A DNA stretch of 64,000 nt from Stenotrophomonas sp. BIO128-Bstrain (GTDB taxonomy: Bacteria; Pseudomonadota; Gammaproteobacteria; Xanthomonadales; Xanthomonadaceae): NCBI RefSeq assembly GCF_030128875.1, contig NZ_CP124620.1:1984001-2048000 (forward strand). The letters run 5' to 3'. Below, piece by piece: positions 39,118 to 48,569 of the stretch. A model generated the notes under the pieces. It was given only the letters and a program-made list of their open reading frames with translations. It was not told where the DNA came from and ran no database searches. A program made the translations under genes and the position numbers. Position 1 is the first letter of the stretch. Every line of letters starts with the position of its first letter.

Positions 39118-40005
39118 ATGAGCTCACGCCACACCCTTTCCGTCGCCCTGATCCAGGAGCGCAACCACGGCGATGCCGAGGCCAATCTGGCCGTCATCGA
39201 AGCGCGCGTGGCTGAAGCGGCCGCGCAGGGTGCCAAGCTGATCCTGCTGCAGGAACTGCACAACGGTGCGTACTTCTGCCAGCACGAGTCGGTCGATGAG
39301 TTCGATCTGGCCGAGCCGATCCCCGGCCCGAGCACCGAGCGCCTGGGCGCATTGGCCAAGAAGCACAGCGTGGTGATCGTCGGGTCGCTGTTCGAGCGGC
39401 GCGCGGCCGGGCTGTATCACAACACCGCCGTGGTCTTTGAAAAAGACGGCACGCTGCTGGGCAAGTACCGCAAGATGCACATCCCGGATGATCCGGGCTT
39501 CTACGAAAAGTTCTACTTCACCCCGGGCGATCTGGGCTTCACCCCGATCGACACGTCGGTGGGTCGCCTGGGCGTGCTCGTGTGCTGGGACCAGTGGTAT
39601 CCGGAAGCGGCCCGCCTGATGGCGCTGGCCGGTGCCGAGCTGCTGCTCTACCCCACCGCGATCGGTTGGGACCCGGATGACCAGCGCGACGAACAGGGCC
39701 GCCAGCGCGATGCGTGGGTGCTTAGTCACCGCGGCCATGCCGTGGCCAATGGCGTCCCGGTGCTGAGCTGCAACCGCGTTGGCCATGAAGCGTCGCCGCT
39801 GGGCGCGTCGGGCATCCAGTTCTGGGGCAACAGCCATGTGCTCGGCCCGCAGGGTGAGTTCATCGCCGAAGCCGGTGGCGAGCCGACCGTACTGGTCTGC
39901 GATGTGGACCTGCAGCGCAGCGAACACGTCCGCCGCATCTGGCCGTTCCTGCGTGATCGCCGCATCGATGCCTACGGCGATCTGCTCAAGCGCTACATCG
40001 ACTGA
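39118..40005 (+). CDS. aguB: N-carbamoylputrescine amidase (nitrilase superfamily)
   Basis: 295 residues from the ATG at 39118 (MSSRHTLSVALIQERNHGDA). The nitrilase catalytic triad is visible: E46 in LQELHNG, K119 in KYRKMHIPDD and C156 in VCWDQWYPEAA. It hydrolyses N-carbamoylputrescine to putrescine, CO2 and ammonia, completing the pathway begun by aguA. An acetyltransferase gene follows 19 bases downstream. Confidence 0.93.
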   Translation: MSSRHTLSVALIQERNHGDAEANLAVIEARVAEAAAQGAKLILLQELHNGAYFCQHESVDEFDLAEPIPGPSTERLGALAKKHSVVIVGSLFERRAAGLYHNTAVVFEKDGTLLGKYRKMHIPDDPGFYEKFYFTPGDLGFTPIDTSVGRLGVLVCWDQWYPEAARLMALAGAELLLYPTAIGWDPDDQRDEQGRQRDAWVLSHRGHAVANGVPVLSCNRVGHEASPLGASGIQFWGNSHVLGPQGEFIAEAGGEPTVLVCDVDLQRSEHVRRIWPFLRDRRIDAYGDLLKRYID

Positions 40006-40024
40006 CCGACCAGGACACCCCACC

Positions 40025-40555
40025 GTGACCGTGCAGCTGCGCGACGCCACCGATGCCGATATCGCGGCCATCACCGCGATCTATGCGGTGGAAGTGACCG
40101 ACTTCGTCAACACCTACGAGTACGAGATTCCGGAGGCGGCGGAAATGCGCCGCCGCATGCAGGACATCGTCGGCCGCGGTTTTCCGTACATCGTGGCCGA
40201 GGTCGATGGCCAGGTGGCTGGTTATGCCTACGCCAATACCTACCGCGGCCGGATCGCCTACCAGTGGACCGTGGAGAACTCGGTCTACGTGGATGCCGCC
40301 TTCCAGGGCCGCGGCGTCGGCACCGCGCTGATGCAGGGCCTGATCGATGCCTGCGTCGCACGCGGTTACCGGCAGATGGTGGCCGTCATCGGCGAGCCGA
40401 CCAACACCGCCTCCATCAAACTGCACGAGCGTTTCGGTTTCCATACCGTCGGCGTTTTCCGCGGCCTCGGCCGCAAGCATGGCCGCTGGCTGGATACCGT
40501 CCAGATGCAGCGCGCGCTCGGCGATGGTGCCGACAGCGCCCCTTCGAATGAATGA
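40025..40555 (+). CDS. GNAT-family N-acetyltransferase, phosphinothricin/methionine-derivative acetyltransferase type
   Basis: 176 residues from a GTG at 40025, with AGGA 13 bases upstream; a GTG two codons later is also possible. The N-terminus TVQLRDATDADIAAITAIYA and the region VENSVYVDAAFQGRGVGTAL, which holds the acetyl-CoA-binding motif A, are typical of PAT/MddA-type enzymes. Such proteins acetylate phosphinothricin, methionine sulfoximine or related amino acids. Polyamine acetylation is conceivable given aguB next door but is not indicated by motifs. Confidence 0.85.
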   Translation: MTVQLRDATDADIAAITAIYAVEVTDFVNTYEYEIPEAAEMRRRMQDIVGRGFPYIVAEVDGQVAGYAYANTYRGRIAYQWTVENSVYVDAAFQGRGVGTALMQGLIDACVARGYRQMVAVIGEPTNTASIKLHERFGFHTVGVFRGLGRKHGRWLDTVQMQRALGDGADSAPSNE

Positions 40556-41780
40556 TGCAATGACAGATACCCTGATCGAGGCCGGCGACACCCTGTTCGC
40601 CGGTCAACCCGTGCGCGTGGTCGAGCGCGATGGCGTGCGCTACACCCTGCTGGGCACCGCGCACGTCTCGCAGGCCAGCGTGGAAGCGGTGGAACGTGCA
40701 ATTGAAAGTGGCCGCTTCGATGCGGTCGCGGTCGAACTGGACGCGCAGCGCCTGCAGGCACTGACCAACCCGGACGCCCTGGCCAAGCTGGACCTGGTCG
40801 AGGTGATCCGCAAGGGGCGCGTCGCCCTGTTCGCGGCCAACCTCGCCCTGGCCGCCTACCAGCGCCGCCTGGCCGAGCAGCTGGAGATCGAGCCCGGTGC
40901 CGAACTCAAGCGCGCGGTGGTGATGGCCAACGAACGCAACCTGCCGGTGCACCTGATCGACCGCGAGGTCGGCCTGACCTTCAAGCGCGCCTCGCAGCGG
41001 CTGGGCTTCTTCGGCAAGATCAAGCTGGTGATGGGCCTGGGCGCCGGCCTGTTCGCCTCCGAGGAAGTCGGCGAAGACGAGATCGAGAAGCTCAAGCAGG
41101 GCGACATGCTCGAAGCCAGCTTCGGCGAGTTCGCCAGCGAGAGCCCGGCCCTGTACGAAACCATCATCGGCGAGCGCGACCGCTACATGGCTACGCGCCT
41201 GCGTGAAGTGCATGACCCGGCCCAGCGCGAAGTGCTGGCGGTGGTCGGCGCCGGTCATCTGGCCGGTCTGGCCAGATACCTGGAAACCGACACCGATGCG
41301 CCGGGCCCGCTGCGCGAGTCGCTGGAAGACGTGCCGAAGAAGCGCAACATTCCGTGGATCACGCTGGCGATCCTGGCCATCGTGCTGACCGGCATCGGCG
41401 TGGGCTTCTACCGCGGTGGCCTGGGGGTCGGCAGTGAACTGCTGGCGGTCTGGGCGATGTATACCGGCGGCCTGGCCGGCCTGGGCTGCCTGTTGGCCGG
41501 CAGCCACCCGTTGAGCATCCTGACCGCGATCGTGGTGGCACCGTTCAAGCCGTTCCGCTTGAGCATCCCGACCGGCGCGTTCTCGGCCCTGGTGGAAGCG
41601 CGCCTGCGCAAGCCGGCCTACGAGGATTTCCTGAAGCTGCGCGACGACGCGCAGAGCGTCAAGGGCTGGTACCGCAACCGGGTGACCCGCGTGGTGCTGA
41701 CCTTCATGCTGACCAACCTGGGCAGCATGCTCGGGTTGTGGCTGACCGGGTTCCAGGTGTGGGGCAAAGTCGCGGGGTGA
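40548..41780 (+). CDS. TraB/PrgY-family membrane protein
   Basis: 410 residues from the ATG at 40548, which overlaps the acetyltransferase stop; the ATG at 40560 (MTDTLIEAGDTLF) is an equally plausible start. The N-terminal domain has the TraB/TIKI-like motif GTAHVSQASVEAV followed by AVAVELDAQRLQAL. The second half holds about four transmembrane helices (from about residue 277 to the end). PrgY of Enterococcus binds or degrades a peptide pheromone, and TIKI proteins are metalloproteases, so a proteolytic or chelating activity is possible. In this context the function is unknown. Confidence 0.85.
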   Translation: MNDAMTDTLIEAGDTLFAGQPVRVVERDGVRYTLLGTAHVSQASVEAVERAIESGRFDAVAVELDAQRLQALTNPDALAKLDLVEVIRKGRVALFAANLALAAYQRRLAEQLEIEPGAELKRAVVMANERNLPVHLIDREVGLTFKRASQRLGFFGKIKLVMGLGAGLFASEEVGEDEIEKLKQGDMLEASFGEFASESPALYETIIGERDRYMATRLREVHDPAQREVLAVVGAGHLAGLARYLETDTDAPGPLRESLEDVPKKRNIPWITLAILAIVLTGIGVGFYRGGLGVGSELLAVWAMYTGGLAGLGCLLAGSHPLSILTAIVVAPFKPFRLSIPTGAFSALVEARLRKPAYEDFLKLRDDAQSVKGWYRNRVTRVVLTFMLTNLGSMLGLWLTGFQVWGKVAG

Positions 41781-41802
41781 TTCCCGCGCTGGCGGTGAAT
41801 CG

Positions 41803-41830
41803 AAAGGCCACGCAATGCGTGGCCTTTTTT
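41803..41830 (+). terminator. Intrinsic terminator after the TraB-family gene
   Basis: Eleven-bp stem AAAGGCCACGC / GCGTGGCCTTT, loop AAT, followed by more T residues, 22 bases after the stop. Confidence 0.92.
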
Positions 41831-41929
41831 GTGCACGAATGGGGAACCGCAGGTAGTGTCGGGCTCCGTACCAGGGTGATGGCCGCCGTTTCCATTCGTA
41901 GATGGACGCCATACGTGGGTGCGTTCCGA

Positions 41930-41959
41930 AAAAAAAGGAGGCCCGCCCAACGGGCCTCC
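41930..41959 (-). terminator. Intrinsic terminator of the RND efflux operon
   Basis: On the minus strand: GGAGGCCCG, short loop, CGGGCCTCC, then a run of eight T residues. It begins 9 bases after the stop of the last RND gene. Confidence 0.92.
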
Positions 41960-41967
41960 ATGCACCC

Positions 41968-44900
41968 TCAAACCGATTCTGCGCCGGGCTCGACCACCGG
42001 GGCCTCGACGCCGCGGCCACGCGCGCGCCGGATGATTCGCGACACCGCCGTGCTCATGTCATCAAGCATCGCGTAGATGGTCGGCAGGAACAGCAGGCTG
42101 ACCACCGTGGAGAACGCCAGGCCGCCGGCGATGGCGCGGGCCATCGGGTAGTACGGCGGGCCGTTGCCGAGCAGCTGGGTGTCGGTCATGGAGATCGGAA
42201 TCATCGCCAGGATCGCGGTCCCCATCGTCATCATGATCGGGCGCAGGCGTTCGCGCGAGCCTTCCACCAGCGCCTGGGTCCGGCCCATCCCGCGGCGGCG
42301 CAGGTTGTTGATGTGCTCGATCATCACGATCCCGTTGTTCACCACCACGCCCATCAACACCAGGATGCCGATGAAGGACATGATCCCGAACGAGGTGCCG
42401 GTGATCCAGAACAGCCAGAACACCCCGAAGATCGAGAACAGCACGCCGCTCATGATCGCCGCCGGGAACAGCAGCGACTCGAACACCGCCGCCATCACCA
42501 CGTAGATCATCACCAGGGCGATCACCAGATTGAACATCATCTGCGCCATCGCTTCGTTGTCGTCGCCGTAGTCGCCGCCGTCGAAGCTGAAGGTGTAGCC
42601 GGCCGGGAAGCTCATCGGCTTGAGCGTTTCCTCCATCGCCTTGCGCCCATCCGGCACGGTGACCTTTTCAGCCAGGTTGGCCTTGATGGTCAACGTGGTC
42701 TGCCGGTTGGTGCGGCCGATCTGCGTGGCCGACGGCTTGATCGCCACATCCACCAGGCTCAGCAGCGGCACGGAGCGACCGTCGCCGGTACGCACCGTAT
42801 AGCTGGCCAGGTCTTCCGGGCTGCTCTGCTCGGCACCGGCAAAGCGCACCCAGACCGGCACTTCACTGTCACCGCGGCGGAACTCGCGCAGCGGCGCGCC
42901 CCGCAGGGCCAGGCCGACGAAGCTGGCCACCTGCTCGGCATTGAAGCCGAACGCGGCCGCGCGCTCGCGGTCAACGTGGATGGACAACTCACTGCCCTTC
43001 TCGCCGTTGTCGATGCGCACGTCACGCAGCTCCTTGCGCTGGGCCAACAACGGCACCACTTCCTCGCCGATCTCCTGCAGCATCTTGGTCGAGTCACCCA
43101 CCAGCTGCACCTGCACCTGGTTGTTGCCGCCGCCACCGCCGTCGCCGGAGTTGCCGACCACGTAATCGGCACGCGCCGAACGCGGCAGGCCCTTGCGCAG
43201 GGCTTCCTGCACGGCGGGCATGTTCTTGGCGTGCTCGGTATCGAAGGTCACGATCGTGCTGCTGCCTTCCTGTTCGCTGTACCAGGAATACACCTGGGTG
43301 ATGTGCAGCTCCTCGCGGTGGTCGTCCAGGTAGCGCTCCACGCGGGCGACTTCCTCGGACATCTGCCCGAACGTGTAGGCGCCCTTCCAGTTGTAGCCGA
43401 TGAACACCTCGTGGCCACCCTCGCCACCGAACATGTCGATCTTGGTCAGCTTCATCGGCACCAGGCTGATCAGGATCACCATCACGATGCCGAACACACT
43501 CCAGCCACGGTGTTCCAGCGTCCACTGCAGCAAGGTGGCGTAGCGGCGCTGCAGGCGGGCGATCACGCCACTGTCCGAATGCACCAGTTTGGGGGTCTGC
43601 ATGCGCGCGGACAGCATCGGGATCAGGCTCACCGCGACCAGCCAGGAGGCCAGCAGCGAGACCGAGATCGTGATCGCGATCTGCGACATGAAGATGCTGA
43701 TGTTGTTGGTCTCACCGAACAGGTTCGGCACGAACACGATGCAGTGGCACAGGGTGCCGGCGCTCAACGCGATGGCCACGTTGCGGGTACCGATGATCGA
43801 GGCCAGCCGCGGCTGGTCCGGCATTCGCTCGCGTTCCTGGTAGATGCTCTCCACCACCACCACGGCGTTGTCCACCAGCATGCCGACCGCCAGCAGCAGG
43901 CCCATCATGGTCAGGATGTTGAGGGTCACGCCGGCGAAGTACATGAAGCCCAGGGTGATCACGAAACAGATCGGGATCGCCAGGGTCACCATCAGCGTGG
44001 AGGGCCAGTGGCGCAGGAAGAAGAACAGCACCGTGATCGACAGCAGCAGCCCCACCGCGCCGGCCTCGGCCAGCTCCAGCAGCGAGGAGGTCACCATCTT
44101 GCCCTGGTTGTCGATGACCTTGATCTGCACATCGCGCATGGAGGGCTGCTTGCGGATCGCCTCGACCTCGGCCAGGGCGGCGCGCGAGACCTCCACCAGG
44201 TTGGCGCTGCGCTCCTTGAAGATGTCCAGGCCCACGGCCGGGTTGCCATCCAGGCGACGGCCATAGTTCATGCGGGTGGGCTTGAGCCGGACCTCGGCGA
44301 TGTCACCCAGGCGCAGGCCCTTGTTGTCGATGACCAGATCGCGCAGTTCCTGCAGGTCGGTGATTTCACCCACCGGCTGGATGCGCACGCGCTGGCCGTT
44401 GTCGTCGATCTGTCCGGCCGAGATCGAGAAGTTCAGCGTACGCAGGCGGTCGCTGAGTTCGTTGATGCTCAGGTTATGCGCGGTCAACCGGTCCGGGCTG
44501 ATCGCGATCTCGACCTCGTTCGGCGGGGCGCCGGAGATGTTGACCCGCGCCACACCGGGGATGCGTTCGATCCGCCGCTTGAACTCGCGGTCGAGCATGT
44601 CGTACGCGCCGGTCAGGTCGGTCGCACTGGCCAGGCGCACCTTCAGCACCGGGTCGTCACTGCTGGACCACTTGAACACGTTGTAGCGCTGCAGGTCGTC
44701 AGGCAGGTCGCTGCGGATCGCATCGATGCGCTCACGGGCATCAGAGGCCGCGATGGCGATGTCGCGGTCCCAGTCGGTGAACTCGATGAAGATGCTGGCG
44801 CCTTCGGAGGTGGCCGAGGAACGCATGCGCTTGATCCCGGTCATCGTAGCCAGTGCTTCTTCGGTCGGCCGGATGATGTTGCGCTCGACCTCCTCTGGCG

Positions 44901-45063
44901 TGGAGCCGGTGTAGGGCACCTGCACGAACAGGAACGGCGCGGAGATGTCCGGCAGCGCTTCCAGCGGCAGCCGGAACGAGGCGATCAGGCCCACCACCGC
45001 CAACGACACGAAACACATGATCGTGGTGATGGGCCGGCGGATGGAGAACTCGGCAATGCTCAT
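41968..45063 (-). CDS. RND-family multidrug efflux permease (second pump of a two-pump operon)
   Basis: 1031 residues from the ATG at 45063 (MSIAEFSIRRPITTIMCFVS). It has the RND topology of 12 helices with two large periplasmic loops; helix 4 carries the proton-relay aspartate in GMLVDNAVVVVESIY. The start overlaps the stop of the preceding RND gene as ATGA. One adaptor with two different RND pumps recalls E. coli MdtABC and S. maltophilia SmeIJK. No outer-membrane channel gene is present, so the system must borrow a TolC-like protein encoded elsewhere. Confidence 0.92.
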   Translation of the reverse strand: MSIAEFSIRRPITTIMCFVSLAVVGLIASFRLPLEALPDISAPFLFVQVPYTGSTPEEVERNIIRPTEEALATMTGIKRMRSSATSEGASIFIEFTDWDRDIAIAASDARERIDAIRSDLPDDLQRYNVFKWSSSDDPVLKVRLASATDLTGAYDMLDREFKRRIERIPGVARVNISGAPPNEVEIAISPDRLTAHNLSINELSDRLRTLNFSISAGQIDDNGQRVRIQPVGEITDLQELRDLVIDNKGLRLGDIAEVRLKPTRMNYGRRLDGNPAVGLDIFKERSANLVEVSRAALAEVEAIRKQPSMRDVQIKVIDNQGKMVTSSLLELAEAGAVGLLLSITVLFFFLRHWPSTLMVTLAIPICFVITLGFMYFAGVTLNILTMMGLLLAVGMLVDNAVVVVESIYQERERMPDQPRLASIIGTRNVAIALSAGTLCHCIVFVPNLFGETNNISIFMSQIAITISVSLLASWLVAVSLIPMLSARMQTPKLVHSDSGVIARLQRRYATLLQWTLEHRGWSVFGIVMVILISLVPMKLTKIDMFGGEGGHEVFIGYNWKGAYTFGQMSEEVARVERYLDDHREELHITQVYSWYSEQEGSSTIVTFDTEHAKNMPAVQEALRKGLPRSARADYVVGNSGDGGGGGNNQVQVQLVGDSTKMLQEIGEEVVPLLAQRKELRDVRIDNGEKGSELSIHVDRERAAAFGFNAEQVASFVGLALRGAPLREFRRGDSEVPVWVRFAGAEQSSPEDLASYTVRTGDGRSVPLLSLVDVAIKPSATQIGRTNRQTTLTIKANLAEKVTVPDGRKAMEETLKPMSFPAGYTFSFDGGDYGDDNEAMAQMMFNLVIALVMIYVVMAAVFESLLFPAAIMSGVLFSIFGVFWLFWITGTSFGIMSFIGILVLMGVVVNNGIVMIEHINNLRRRGMGRTQALVEGSRERLRPIMMTMGTAILAMIPISMTDTQLLGNGPPYYPMARAIAGGLAFSTVVSLLFLPTIYAMLDDMSTAVSRIIRRARGRGVEAPVVEPGAESV

Positions 45064-48000
45064 GCCGGCTCCTGTGCAGTGCCATGGCCGGCGTCGGCCA
45101 GCGGCGTCTTGAGGTGGCGGCCGCGCTCGCGGTAGTAGGCATCGCCGCGACGGTCGAGCAGGTCGTACACCACCGGGATCACCACCAGGGTCAGCAGGGT
45201 GGAGACCAGCAGCCCGCCGATCACGGTGATCGCCATCGGCGCGCGCACTTCGGCGCCCTCGCCCATCGCCACCGCCAGCGGCAGGAAGCCGAACAGCGTG
45301 CACAGCGTGGTCATGATGATCGGCCGCAGGCGCGAACGCGCCCCTTCCACCAGTGCCTCACGCTTGGGCACGCCCGCCTCGCGCAGCTGGTTGACCTTGT
45401 CGATCAGGATGATCGCGTTCTTGGTCACCAGGCCCACCAGCAGGATCAAGCCGATGAACACCACCACCGAGATCGGCTTGCCGGTCAGCATCAGGGCCAG
45501 GATCGCGCCGACCAGCGCCAGCGGAATGGTGAACAGGATGACGAACGGATGCAGCAGCGATTCGAACTGCGAGGCCATCACCAGGTACACCAGGAAGATG
45601 GCCAGGCCGAAGGCGAAGATCAGCGAGCGCGCCGAATCGGCCAGCTCCTCACCCTGCCCGCCGATGTGCATGCCGACACCGGCCCCCAACGGCTGCTTGG
45701 CCACCATGTCCTGCACTTCGCGCACGGCGCCGCCCAGGTCGATGTCGCGCAGGTTGGCCGACACCACCGCCACGCGGGTCTGGTCGGCGCGATGGATCTC
45801 GCTCGGGCCGTTGGTGGCGACCACCTCGGCCACCGAATCCAGCGTCACCGGCCGGTTGCTGCCCGGATTGACGATCAGGCGGCGGATGCTGTCCACGCTG
45901 GCCCGGTCACCTTCCTGGGCCCGCACCAGGACGTCGATCTTGCGGTCCCGGAAGCTGTAGCGCGTAGCCACGTCACCGCGCACCTTCTTCACCACCACAT
46001 CGGCGATCTGCCGCGTGGTCAGACCGAGCGCACCGGCGCGCTCCTGGTCGAAGCGTATCTGGATCTCCGGGAAGCCCTCTTCCACCGTGGATTTGACGTC
46101 GGCGTAGTGCGGGTTGTTACGCAGCATCGCGGCCAGTGCCTTGCCGGCCGTTTCCAGCGTGGCCATGTCCTGACCACGCAGTTCCACTTCCAGCGGTGTG
46201 GAGAAGCTGAACAGCGCCGGGCGGGCGAAATCGACCTGCACGCCAGGGTGCTGCTGCATCGATTCGCGCAGCCGCTCGGTGATCGCCGCTTCGGTGCGCG
46301 CGTTGCCGCCCCCGGCCATCACGACGGTCAACTTGCCGATGTTCTCGCCGCTTTCGGTCGGGCTGGCATCCAGACGGGTGCCGCTGCCACTGACGCCGTA
46401 CAACGAGGCGATGCTGTCGTCCTTGGCGTGGGCCAGCTGCATCTCACGGACCAGCGCATCGGTCTGCTTCAGCGGCGTGCCCGCGGGGAGCTTGGCGGTC
46501 ATTTCGAAACGGTCCTGCGCCAGCTGCGGGATCAGGTCGGCCCCGAGCATCGGCACCAGCGCCATCGTGCCGACGAAGGCCAGCGCGGCCAGGCCCAGCA
46601 CCTTGCCCGGGTGATGCAGCGCGCCCGGCAGCAGCTTGAGGTAACCGCGCTCGGCACCGGCGTAGGGCTTCATCGCCACATCGCTGGCCTTGCGCATCAC
46701 CGGCCCGACCACGGTCACCAGGCCGCGCCAGACGCGGATCACCGACCAGGCAATCCCGAAGCAGATCCAGCGCACCAGGGTGCCCACGCCGCGACGGCTG
46801 CCGGCGACCGGCTTCAGCCAGCGGCTGTCCGGCTGCCAGGGCTGGTGCGCCGGTTCTTCGGGGAAGGCCAGCGGCGGGCGGCCCTTGAGCGAGCTCAGCA
46901 TCGGGATCAGGGTCATCGACACCAGCAGCGAGATCGCAATCGCGATCGCCACGGTCAGCGCCTGGTCGCGGAACAGCTGGCCGGCGATGCCATCGACGAA
47001 CACCAGCGGCAGGAACACCGCGATGGTGGTCAGGGTCGAGGCGACCACGGCCATGCTCACTTCACGGGTGCCGGCGATGGCCGCCTGCAGGATGCTCAGG
47101 CCACGTTCGCGCGCCTTGGCGATGCTCTCCAGCACCACGATGGAGTCATCCACCACCAGGCCGGTGGCCAGGGCCAGACCGCCCAGCGACATCACGTTCA
47201 AGCTCAGGCCGAGCTGGCCCATGAAGAAGAACGTGGTGATGATCGAGACCGGCAGCGACAGGCTGATCACGAACGTGCTCCAGCCGTCGCGCAGGAACAG
47301 GAAGATGATCAGGATGGCGAGGATGCCGCCGATCACCGCGTCCTTCTTGACGTCGCTGATGGCGTGTTCGATGAAGCGTGACTGGTCTTCAATCGTGGTC
47401 AGTTCGGCATCGCCGGGCACCTGGCCCTTGATCTGCTCCAGGCGCGCGCGCAGCGCTTCGGCGGTCGAGACCGTGTTGGCATCGCCCTCTTTGTAGATCG
47501 CCAGCTCGACCGCTTCCTTGCCGCCCAGGCGGATGATCGCTTCGCGTTCCTTGTAGCCCTGGCGCACGGTGGCGACATCCTTCAGCCGCACCGGCACGCC
47601 GTTGGCGATGTTGGTGGAACTGCTGCTGGATGCGCTCTGCGCGGCAGAGGCAGCGGCCACGGCGGCATCCGAGCCGGTCGAGGCGGCGATCGCGAACATC
47701 TGCTGCATCGCTGCATCGGCAGCGCTGCCGTTGCTGCTCTGCGTGGTCACCAGCAGGTTGCGGATGTCCTCCAGATCGGCGAACTGGTTGACCGTGCGCA
47801 CCAGGTAGCGCTGCGAGCCTTCCTCCAGGCGGCCACCGGAGATGTTGATGTTCTCTTCCTTGAGCCGCTTGATGACGTTGTCGATCGGCAGATTGAGCTG
47901 GGCCAGCTTCTGCTGGTCGATGTCGACCTGGATTTCATCCTCCAGACCGCCGCCCACCTTCACCGCGGCCACGCCGGTGACCGGCTCCAGCTTCTTCTTC

Positions 48001-48569
48001 AGGTCTTCATCGGCATAGCGGCGCAGCTCGGTGAGCTGGCGCACGGCCTCGGCATCGCTGGAAGGATCGGTTCTGGCCGAGATCACCAGGCGCATGATCG
48101 GCTCGGTGGACGGATTGAAGCGCAGCAGCACCGGAGATTTCGCCTCCAGCGGCAGGTTCAGCGCTTCCATCTTGTCGCGCACCTCCAGGCTGGCCTGGTC
48201 CATGTTGGTGCCCCAGGCGAACTCGAGCACGACATCGCTCTGCCCGGTACGCGAGATCGATTTGAGCTTGCGCAGGTTCTTGACCACGCCCACGGCCTCT
48301 TCGACCGGCTCGGTGATCAGCGTTTCGATTTCCGCCGGGGCCGCACCGGTGTACTCGGTGCGCACGGTCAGGGTCGGATAGCTCAGGTCGGGCAGCAAGT
48401 TGACCTTGAGATTTCCCAGCGCGATGAAGCCGAACAACATCAGGGTGACAGTGAACATCGCGATGGTGACGCGGCGGCGGGTGGCGAATTCCACCAGGCC
48501 GCCGCCGTGGGCACCGGGGCGATCGCCCTGGTGCGGATCATTGCCGTGGTCGTTGCCGGCCGCTGTCAT
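45060..48569 (-). CDS. RND-family multidrug efflux permease (first pump, unusually long)
   Basis: 1169 residues from the ATG at 48569, about 130 longer than most HAE-1 pumps. The proton-relay pair is visible in GLVVDDSIVVLESIA. Extra length comes from three places: a hydrophilic N-terminal extension of about 25 residues (His/Gly/Asp-rich), a Ser/Ala-rich low-complexity insert at about 278-320 in the first periplasmic loop, and a long segment between helices 6 and 7. ATGA overlaps join it to the adaptor upstream and the second pump downstream. Confidence 0.9.
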   Translation of the reverse strand: MTAAGNDHGNDPHQGDRPGAHGGGLVEFATRRRVTIAMFTVTLMLFGFIALGNLKVNLLPDLSYPTLTVRTEYTGAAPAEIETLITEPVEEAVGVVKNLRKLKSISRTGQSDVVLEFAWGTNMDQASLEVRDKMEALNLPLEAKSPVLLRFNPSTEPIMRLVISARTDPSSDAEAVRQLTELRRYADEDLKKKLEPVTGVAAVKVGGGLEDEIQVDIDQQKLAQLNLPIDNVIKRLKEENINISGGRLEEGSQRYLVRTVNQFADLEDIRNLLVTTQSSNGSAADAAMQQMFAIAASTGSDAAVAAASAAQSASSSSSTNIANGVPVRLKDVATVRQGYKEREAIIRLGGKEAVELAIYKEGDANTVSTAEALRARLEQIKGQVPGDAELTTIEDQSRFIEHAISDVKKDAVIGGILAILIIFLFLRDGWSTFVISLSLPVSIITTFFFMGQLGLSLNVMSLGGLALATGLVVDDSIVVLESIAKARERGLSILQAAIAGTREVSMAVVASTLTTIAVFLPLVFVDGIAGQLFRDQALTVAIAIAISLLVSMTLIPMLSSLKGRPPLAFPEEPAHQPWQPDSRWLKPVAGSRRGVGTLVRWICFGIAWSVIRVWRGLVTVVGPVMRKASDVAMKPYAGAERGYLKLLPGALHHPGKVLGLAALAFVGTMALVPMLGADLIPQLAQDRFEMTAKLPAGTPLKQTDALVREMQLAHAKDDSIASLYGVSGSGTRLDASPTESGENIGKLTVVMAGGGNARTEAAITERLRESMQQHPGVQVDFARPALFSFSTPLEVELRGQDMATLETAGKALAAMLRNNPHYADVKSTVEEGFPEIQIRFDQERAGALGLTTRQIADVVVKKVRGDVATRYSFRDRKIDVLVRAQEGDRASVDSIRRLIVNPGSNRPVTLDSVAEVVATNGPSEIHRADQTRVAVVSANLRDIDLGGAVREVQDMVAKQPLGAGVGMHIGGQGEELADSARSLIFAFGLAIFLVYLVMASQFESLLHPFVILFTIPLALVGAILALMLTGKPISVVVFIGLILLVGLVTKNAIILIDKVNQLREAGVPKREALVEGARSRLRPIIMTTLCTLFGFLPLAVAMGEGAEVRAPMAITVIGGLLVSTLLTLVVIPVVYDLLDRRGDAYYRERGRHLKTPLADAGHGTAQEPA

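Noticed and set aside
41902..45135. 1077-codon plus-strand open frame opposite an RND pump gene
   Set aside because: Composition dominated by His, Arg, Gln and Asp from antisense codons; the RND gene beneath it is unambiguous.
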